Positions 20,636-24,640 of a DNA stretch of 24,640 nt are shown in pieces. The notes under the pieces were generated by a model. The model worked only from the letters and a program-made list of their open reading frames with translations. It did no database searches and had not been told where the DNA came from. Made by a program: the position numbers and the translations under genes. The stretch spans positions 1 to 24,640 of the IMG/VR virus record IMGVR_UViG_3300043449_000262; one strand, 5' to 3'. Source of the stretch: a virus. Every line of letters begins with the position of its first letter. The stretch's first letter is position 1.

Positions 20636-20758
20636 ATGAAAATGAGCGGTGGAAAAGGTTATAGCTACGGCGAAAAGGGTATGGCAATGGCAAAGAAAGC
20701 CCCTGCTAAATCTGGCAAGTCAATGATGATGACCAAAGCAAAGAAGAAAAAGAAGTAA
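20636..20758 (+). CDS. 40-residue lysine/methionine-rich protein
   Basis: A very short gene: MKMSGGKGYSYGEKGMAMAK, then KAPAKSGKSMMMTKAKKKKK. ATG 20636 has GATGGAGAATT upstream at a good spacing, and the frame fits between two real genes. It has 15 Lys and 7 Met in 40 residues and would be largely disordered. Its N-terminus and Lys-tail resemble the basic protein at 19551-19739. It may bind nucleic acid or phosphate-rich surfaces; nothing more specific can be said. Confidence 0.6.
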   Translation: MKMSGGKGYSYGEKGMAMAKKAPAKSGKSMMMTKAKKKKK

Positions 20759-20767
20759 GACGCCTCA

Positions 20768-21049
20768 GTGAAAAAGGATTCGCGCCTTACTCGTGCTGGT
20801 GTCGCTGGGTATAATAAGCCCAAGAAAACACCATCGCATCCGAAGAAGTCGCACGTTGTTGTAGCTAAAGAAGGTGATAAGGTTAAGACAATCCGCTTCG
20901 GGCAGCAAGGCGTAATGGGTTCACCCGCCAGCAAAGGCGAAAGCGAATCCGATAAGAAGCGCCGCGCATCGTTTAAGTCTAGGCACGCAAAGAATATAGC
21001 TAAAGGTAAAATGAGCGCGGCATTCTGGGCCGACAAAGTTAAGTGGTAA
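20768..21049 (+). CDS. Conserved basic phage protein of the head block, function unknown
   Basis: A 93-residue basic protein with GTG start: KKDSRLTRAGVAGYNKPKKT, then PSHPKKSHVVVAKEGDKVKT, IRFGQQGVMGSPASKGESES, and KSRHAKNIAKGKMSAAFWAD. I recognise the core (RAG..GYNKPK.TP.HP.KSHVVVA..G..VK.IRFG.QG, and RHAKNI..G..SAA.WA...KW) as a widespread phage protein usually encoded among virion genes, with no established function. The start lacks a clear ribosome site and lies 9 bases after the previous stop, so translational coupling is likely. Confidence 0.75.
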   Translation: MKKDSRLTRAGVAGYNKPKKTPSHPKKSHVVVAKEGDKVKTIRFGQQGVMGSPASKGESESDKKRRASFKSRHAKNIAKGKMSAAFWADKVKW

Positions 21050-21061
21050 AGGAATTAAATT

Positions 21062-21364
21062 ATGGATGATATTAGAACATTTGCACCAGCTTACGGACAA
21101 GCTATTGCCGTAACCCCTGGCGCTGCTAGTGCGAACTCCGTTTTTGGTAAGAACGTGACATCGCTGTGCATCACCAGCCGCAATTCGGTTGAGTGCTTTG
21201 TGCGCGTTGGCACTGGCGCTGGTCTAGCTGCAACGACTGCTGACTATCTGGTTCCGCCAAACGGTCAGGTAAGCATTAGCAAATTCTTGGATTATGATCG
21301 GATCGCATACATCGCTCCTGCTGGCGGTGGTTCGCTCCACATCATTCCTGGCGAGGGCTTCTAA
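21062..21364 (+). CDS. Small beta-rich virion protein
   Basis: A 100-residue protein with AAAGGAATT ahead of the ATG. Sequence includes TFAPAYGQAIAVTPGAASAN, then KNVTSLCITSRNSVECFVRV and VPPNGQVSISKFLDYDRIAY, ending GGGSLHIIPGEGF. The alternating pattern suggests a compact beta sandwich as in capsid decoration or small tail proteins. No enzyme motif or membrane segment. Its TAA overlaps the ATG of the next short gene. Position between gp4- and gp10-like genes supports a structural role. Confidence 0.6.
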   Translation: MDDIRTFAPAYGQAIAVTPGAASANSVFGKNVTSLCITSRNSVECFVRVGTGAGLAATTADYLVPPNGQVSISKFLDYDRIAYIAPAGGGSLHIIPGEGF

Positions 21365-21495
21365 TGTTTCTGCTGACGCGCCTTCGGACTCGTCTGCGTT
21401 ACTTTAACACAGGCGGTGGCCCCGTTCCTGGTGCGCTTCTTCAAGAGAATGGCGACTTCCTGCTTCTTGAAGATGGCGGCTACATTCTGCTTTAA
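21364..21495 (+). CDS. 43-residue protein with LLLEDGG-type motif
   Basis: A short gene whose ATG overlaps the upstream TAA. The protein is a basic N-terminus (MFLLTRLRTRLRYFNTGGGP) followed by LLQENGDFLLLEDGGYILL, a duplicated unit L-x-E-N/D-G-D/G-x-x-L-L that recurs at the ends of various phage structural proteins. The duplication would make a small beta hairpin. It ends 12 bases before the gp10-like gene. Being coupled on one side and tightly spaced on the other, it is likely real; function unknown. Confidence 0.6.
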   Translation: MFLLTRLRTRLRYFNTGGGPVPGALLQENGDFLLLEDGGYILL

Positions 21496-21507
21496 TAGAG
21501 TATATCC

Positions 21508-22920
21508 ATGACGCAGATTCCAATCCTGAGCGGCATATTTACAGACAACGGGCCAGACTTTAGAACGTCTTATCCTGTGAACTTTGTTCCTGTGCCAAAA
21601 GCAAATGGAATCAGTAATGGATTCTTACGACCCGCTGAAGGCATTGTTGGCAACGGCACTGGCCCTGGCATTGATCGCGGTGGCATAAACTATAACAACG
21701 TTTGCTATCGCGTCATGGGTTCTAAGTTTGTATCAGTTGCCAGCAACGGCGCTGTGACGATCTTAGGCGATGTTGGCAATGATAACCAATATGTAACGCT
21801 CGACTACAGCTTTGAATATATCGGCATTGCGTCGAACAACAATCTATTCCTTTGGGATATAGCAACAGGCGTTCTCGCTCAGAACACCGACCCTGATCTT
21901 GGCGTGGTTCTTGATACAGTGTGGGTGGATGGCTACTGGATGACCACTGATGGCGAGTTTCTGGTGGTCACTGAACTTAACAATCCGTTCGCAGTGAACC
22001 CGCTGAAATATGGTTCGTCAGAAGCTGACCCTGATCCAGTAGTGGCCTTGTTGAAGCTACGCAATGAAGTCTATGCGCTCAACCGTCACACCATAGAAGT
22101 GTTTGACAACCGTGGTGGAGACCTATTCCCGTTTCAACGTATCGAAGGCGCTCAAGTCGAAAAGGGCGTGGTCGGCACACACGCTTGCTGCGTATTCCTT
22201 GAGAACATCGCATTTCTTGGTAGTGGATTTAACGAAGCGCCATCTATTTATCTTGCCGCAAACGCAACCGCAAATAAGGTTAGCACGCAAGAGATTGACG
22301 AACTGCTGGCAACATTCACTGAAGCGCAGTTAGCGACTGTAAAGCTAGAGGCACGGAACGATAGAGCGCACGAGCTTCTATATATCCATCTTCCAGATCG
22401 CACGATTGTATTTGACGCAGCGGCATCGCAAGAACTGGGCCAGCCTGTGTGGTTCACGTTGACAAGCAGCCTTGTAGACTTCTCCCGTTATCGCGCTCAG
22501 AACTTCGTGTGGTGCTATGACAAGTGGTTGCTAGGCGACCCTACCAGCAATGCCATTGGGTATCTGGTAAAGGATATATCGACGCACTGGGGGCAAAAGG
22601 TGCGCTGGGAGTTCGGCACAACCATTCTATACAATGAGGGTCGCGGCGCGATATTGCAGAACCTTGAACTGGTTTCGCTAACAGGCTCTGTCGCGTTTGG
22701 CTTAGACCCAACGATTAACACCAGCTACTCGACTGATGGGCAGAACTGGAGCCAGCAGAAGTTTATCAAGGCGGGTAAGACGGGAGAGCGAGCCAAGAGA
22801 CTTGTATGGTTCCACCAAGGCTGGATGCGTAACTGGCGCGTTCAACGCTTCCAAGGCACATCAGACGCTCATATGTCTTTTGCTAGGCTAGAGGCGGCAA
22901 TAGAGCCGTTGGCTTACTGA
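21508..22920 (+). CDS. Packaged-DNA stabilisation/tail hub protein, P22 gp10-like
   Basis: A 470-residue protein (P22 gp10: 472). The N-terminus IPILSGIFTDNGPDFRTSYP followed by VNFVPVPKANGISNGFLRPA is diagnostic of the Phage_stabilise family. The rest is beta-propeller-like, with repeated strands (YNNVCYRVMGSKFVSVASNG, then DYSFEYIGIASNNNLFLWD, WVDGYWMTTDGEFLVVTEL, and NEVYALNRHTIEVFDNRGGD). In P22 six copies plug the head after gp4 and attach the needle and tailspikes. Its stop overlaps the following ATG. High confidence from motif plus order. Confidence 0.9.
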   Translation: MTQIPILSGIFTDNGPDFRTSYPVNFVPVPKANGISNGFLRPAEGIVGNGTGPGIDRGGINYNNVCYRVMGSKFVSVASNGAVTILGDVGNDNQYVTLDYSFEYIGIASNNNLFLWDIATGVLAQNTDPDLGVVLDTVWVDGYWMTTDGEFLVVTELNNPFAVNPLKYGSSEADPDPVVALLKLRNEVYALNRHTIEVFDNRGGDLFPFQRIEGAQVEKGVVGTHACCVFLENIAFLGSGFNEAPSIYLAANATANKVSTQEIDELLATFTEAQLATVKLEARNDRAHELLYIHLPDRTIVFDAAASQELGQPVWFTLTSSLVDFSRYRAQNFVWCYDKWLLGDPTSNAIGYLVKDISTHWGQKVRWEFGTTILYNEGRGAILQNLELVSLTGSVAFGLDPTINTSYSTDGQNWSQQKFIKAGKTGERAKRLVWFHQGWMRNWRVQRFQGTSDAHMSFARLEAAIEPLAY

Positions 22921-23693
22921 TGGCTGTAACTCCACGAAGATTAAGCCTGACACGGGATCAGTTTGCCTCGTTCCTTCAGGACTTCGAGCAGATTAAGCAA
23001 TTCGAAAATCTATTTGCTACCGTTGATACGATCTCCAGCATTACTCTTGATGAGATTAACATTGAGGCTGGCAACGCTAATGCTAGTGCGAATGAAGCAA
23101 ATGACAGCATTCAAAGGCTTCTGGACTCTTTAGACAGAGGGCCACCAGCAGCATCACAAGAACAGATTGCAGCACTGCAAGAGCAGATAACGGCGCTTCA
23201 GCAGATGCCACCACCTAAGCAGCATCGCACACCTCGCTACGGTTCTTTCTACGATACGACAACGCAGACAGCAGCCGTTATTAACACGGCGTATCCAATG
23301 ACTTTTAACACAACAGATTTATCATTTGGTGTGACTAGAGGTAGCCCGACGTCGCGCATTTATATAGATCGACCAAATGTTTACAATGTACAGTTTTCGG
23401 CTCAAGTAGATAAGACTGCTGGAGGTGTTGGATTGGTATGGATATGGTTACGCAAGAATGGTGTTAACGTTCCTGACAGCTCTGGTCAAATACGCATACA
23501 AGGTAATAACGCTGAATTAGTTGTAGGGTGGAATTATATCATCGAATTAAACTCTGGCGACTACATCGAATTAATGTGGGAAGTTGACAATACATCTGTT
23601 ATTTTATTGGCTGATCCGGCATCTGCCGTACATCCTTCCGTTCCGTCAATCATCTTAACGGTGACTGACAATATAAGTTCTATGGAGACTTGA
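22920..23693 (+). CDS. Putative tail needle with coiled coil and jelly-roll-like tip
   Basis: A 257-residue protein in the place of P22 gene 26 (needle, 233 residues). The N-terminal 95 residues are helical with coiled-coil spacing (SFLQDFEQIKQFENLFATVD is not fully written here; key parts are EANDSIQRLLDSLD and EQIAALQEQITALQQM). A Pro-rich hinge (PPPKQHRTPRYG) leads to a C-terminal beta domain of about 145 residues, with IYIDRPNVYNVQFSAQVDKT, VWIWLRKNGVNVPDSSGQI and LNSGDYIELMWEVDN. The latter pattern is that of C1q/TNF-like jelly rolls; the Sf6 needle carries such a knob. Trimeric needle function is inferred from order and architecture; a small fibre is the alternative. Confidence 0.6.
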   Translation: MAVTPRRLSLTRDQFASFLQDFEQIKQFENLFATVDTISSITLDEINIEAGNANASANEANDSIQRLLDSLDRGPPAASQEQIAALQEQITALQQMPPPKQHRTPRYGSFYDTTTQTAAVINTAYPMTFNTTDLSFGVTRGSPTSRIYIDRPNVYNVQFSAQVDKTAGGVGLVWIWLRKNGVNVPDSSGQIRIQGNNAELVVGWNYIIELNSGDYIELMWEVDNTSVILLADPASAVHPSVPSIILTVTDNISSMET

Positions 23694-23694
23694 T

Positions 23695-24030
23695 ATGGCT
23701 GTAACAACTAAAGTTCTGATTCCAGCTAAGACGGCTGAGAACACACAAACAACGCAATATACCTCTGTGAACGTTACAACGGTCATTGATAAGTTCACCG
23801 CGACTAATTACACCGCAACGGCTGCAACGATCAGCGTTAACCTTGTGGCAGTGTCTGGCAGCGCAGGAAATGACAACCTTATCGTCAAGACCAAGACGCT
23901 TCAGCCATCGGAAACCTACACGTTTCCTGAGCTAGTCGGCCAGGTAATTGCGTCAGGCGGGTTTATTTCAACTATTGCGGGAACAGCGACAGCCATTAAC
24001 ATCCGCGCATCTGGACGGGAAATATCGTAA
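23695..24030 (+). CDS. Small beta-sandwich structural protein
   Basis: A 111-residue Thr-rich protein: KVLIPAKTAENTQTTQYTSV, then TVIDKFTATNYTATAATISV, SAGNDNLIVKTKTLQPSETY and TFPELVGQVIASGGFISTIA. The arrangement of strands with a conserved KTL-x-P-x-ETY-x-FPELVGQ turn is seen in other phage head-tail region proteins. No catalytic motif is present. It is packed between the needle-like gene (1-base gap) and the Cys-rich gene (overlapping start), so it is co-expressed with virion genes. Exact role unknown. Confidence 0.6.
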   Translation: MAVTTKVLIPAKTAENTQTTQYTSVNVTTVIDKFTATNYTATAATISVNLVAVSGSAGNDNLIVKTKTLQPSETYTFPELVGQVIASGGFISTIAGTATAINIRASGREIS

Positions 24031-24431
24031 TGAAAAAGCCAATGATGATTATTGAAGGCTTTGCTGGTCTGCGTGAGAGCGAACCATTCATCACCACTGC
24101 TGAGAACAAGAAGAACACGAAGATCGTGATCGACGATTGGATGCTTGGCCCTGAAAACCCAAGCAACGAGCGTGGCGCTAATCCTGAATACTGGATTGCC
24201 TTGGGTGTTGCTATGCAAGTGGATGAAGCTGAAGCTCGTCGGCGCAGATGTTCTAACTGCGAGTATTACGACAACAGCACCATGACCCAAGCCAAGATGG
24301 AAAAGATTCCATTTAACGAGTGGGACGTTGATGCTGGCTTCCGTGGCTACTGCCATAAGTTCGAGTTTATCTGTCACGATCTGCGCTCTTGTCAAGCACA
24401 AGAAGAACGAGAGTTTGAATTTGAAGATTGA
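24030..24431 (+). CDS. Cys-rich, possibly metal-binding phage protein
   Basis: A 133-residue protein. The N-terminal half is ordinary (MKKPMMIIEGFAGLRESEPF, then NPEYWIALGVAMQVDEAEAR). The C-terminal half contains five Cys: RRRCSNCEYYD (CxxC), then GYCHKFEFICHDLRSCQ (CxxxxxxC, CxxxxxC), and an acidic end REFEFED. This Cys layout with a following Tyr/Asp pair recurs in phage proteins that may bind zinc or an iron-sulphur cluster. The ATG overlaps the previous TAA. No function is known to me. Confidence 0.6.
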   Translation: MKKPMMIIEGFAGLRESEPFITTAENKKNTKIVIDDWMLGPENPSNERGANPEYWIALGVAMQVDEAEARRRRCSNCEYYDNSTMTQAKMEKIPFNEWDVDAGFRGYCHKFEFICHDLRSCQAQEEREFEFED

Positions 24432-24447
24432 TTGTGATATGGTTTTG

Positions 24448-24475
24448 CCACAGAGCTTTTAAGAGCAGCCTGTGG
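24448..24475 (+). terminator. Possible hairpin after the Cys-rich gene
   Basis: CCACAG (24448-24453) pairs with CTGTGG (24470-24475), with a further short inner pairing GCTT/GAGC around a TTAA loop. There is no U tract after it, so it may be a processing or attenuation structure rather than a terminator. Confidence 0.3.
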
Positions 24476-24496
24476 CTCAATAGTAGAAAGCTTACT

Positions 24497-24640
24497 ATGC
24501 TTAAAAGCGGAACGCCTGAATACTGGTTGCGTCGTAACTTTGCGGAAGCATTAGACTTGCCCGAAGATGCCATTGAATGGCTTATTGACCTATGGCAAGT
24601 TGTTCAGCTTTTTGATGACATTGTTGATGGCGACAAGATA
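24497..24640 (+). CDS. Phage protein of unknown function, cut by the window end
   Basis: The frame from ATG 24497 is open to the last base (48 residues visible). AGAAAG precedes the ATG. The visible sequence has TPEYWLRRNFAEALDLPEDA and IEWLIDLWQVVQLFDDIVDG, a pattern (LP...I.WL.DLW...Q.FDD.-DGD) I associate with small helical phage virion-block proteins of unknown function. A GTG at 24434 in the same frame would be an alternative start but runs through the hairpin region. Confidence 0.5.
   Translation, partial: MLKSGTPEYWLRRNFAEALDLPEDAIEWLIDLWQVVQLFDDIVDGDKI

Noticed and set aside
23916-24401. 161-residue open frame on the minus strand opposite the 23695 and 24030 genes
   Set aside because: No ribosome site and no recognisable protein; both plus-strand genes have coupled starts and sensible sequence.
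1-24640. tRNA genes, CRISPR arrays, insertion sequences
   Set aside because: Looked for cloverleaf-like segments, regularly spaced repeats and transposase motifs; none found by eye.

Overview
The window is a contiguous piece of a tailed double-stranded DNA phage genome with no host DNA. The head block follows the order of Salmonella phage P22: small terminase, large terminase, portal, scaffold, coat, gp4-like, gp10-like, and a protein in the needle (gp26) slot. The particle is therefore probably a short-tailed podovirus filled by headful packaging. A GapR/DUF2312 gene, a family characteristic of alphaproteobacteria and their phages, suggests an alphaproteobacterial host; this is inference. 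No integrase, tRNA, CRISPR array or insertion sequence is visible. Both ends are cut inside genes.

Layout: (1) 1-5290, plus strand: two receptor-binding proteins (one partial at the left edge), a small virion protein, a lysis cassette (XhlA-like membrane protein, M15 endolysin, holin, overlapping spanin pair) and a metallophosphoesterase with a DNA-binding-like N-terminus. (2) 5306-5346: a hairpin between convergent gene blocks. (3) 5459-10041, minus strand: two early operons. The upstream one (10041 to 6859) is a recombination module: Cys-rich protein, ERF annealase, YqaJ exonuclease, winged-helix protein, HNH nuclease, NinB, GapR and SSB, closed by an intrinsic terminator at 6827-6855. The downstream one (6727 to 5459) has its own sigma70-like promoter and seven very small unknown proteins, several too short for routine gene callers. 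(4) 10042-10131: a divergent control region. (5) 10132-13621, plus strand: Cro-like regulator, DUF1064 nuclease, a structured leader, replication initiator (probably with an internal origin), a likely accessory protein, a cytosine-methyltransferase-like protein with a ten-G tract, an XRE regulator and a DUF3310 protein. (6) 13651-24640, plus strand: packaging, head and tail-completion genes, with a strong terminator just after the coat gene and a cluster of small lysine-rich proteins.

How it fits together: the divergent region would fire the recombination operon leftward and the replication operon rightward. ERF, exonuclease, SSB, NinB and the HNH and DUF1064 nucleases would process replicating DNA into concatemers. 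The P22-type terminase would package these into heads, which gp4-, gp10- and needle-like proteins close. The receptor-binding and lysis genes are the late genes of the other arm.

The observations most worth following up are the in-frame G10 tract in the methyltransferase-like gene (any single-base slip truncates it), the repeats inside the replication initiator gene, the 5' hairpin with a 16-residue leader peptide ahead of that gene, and the operon of tiny unknown early proteins. Family assignments come from recognising motifs and gene order by eye; no search was run.
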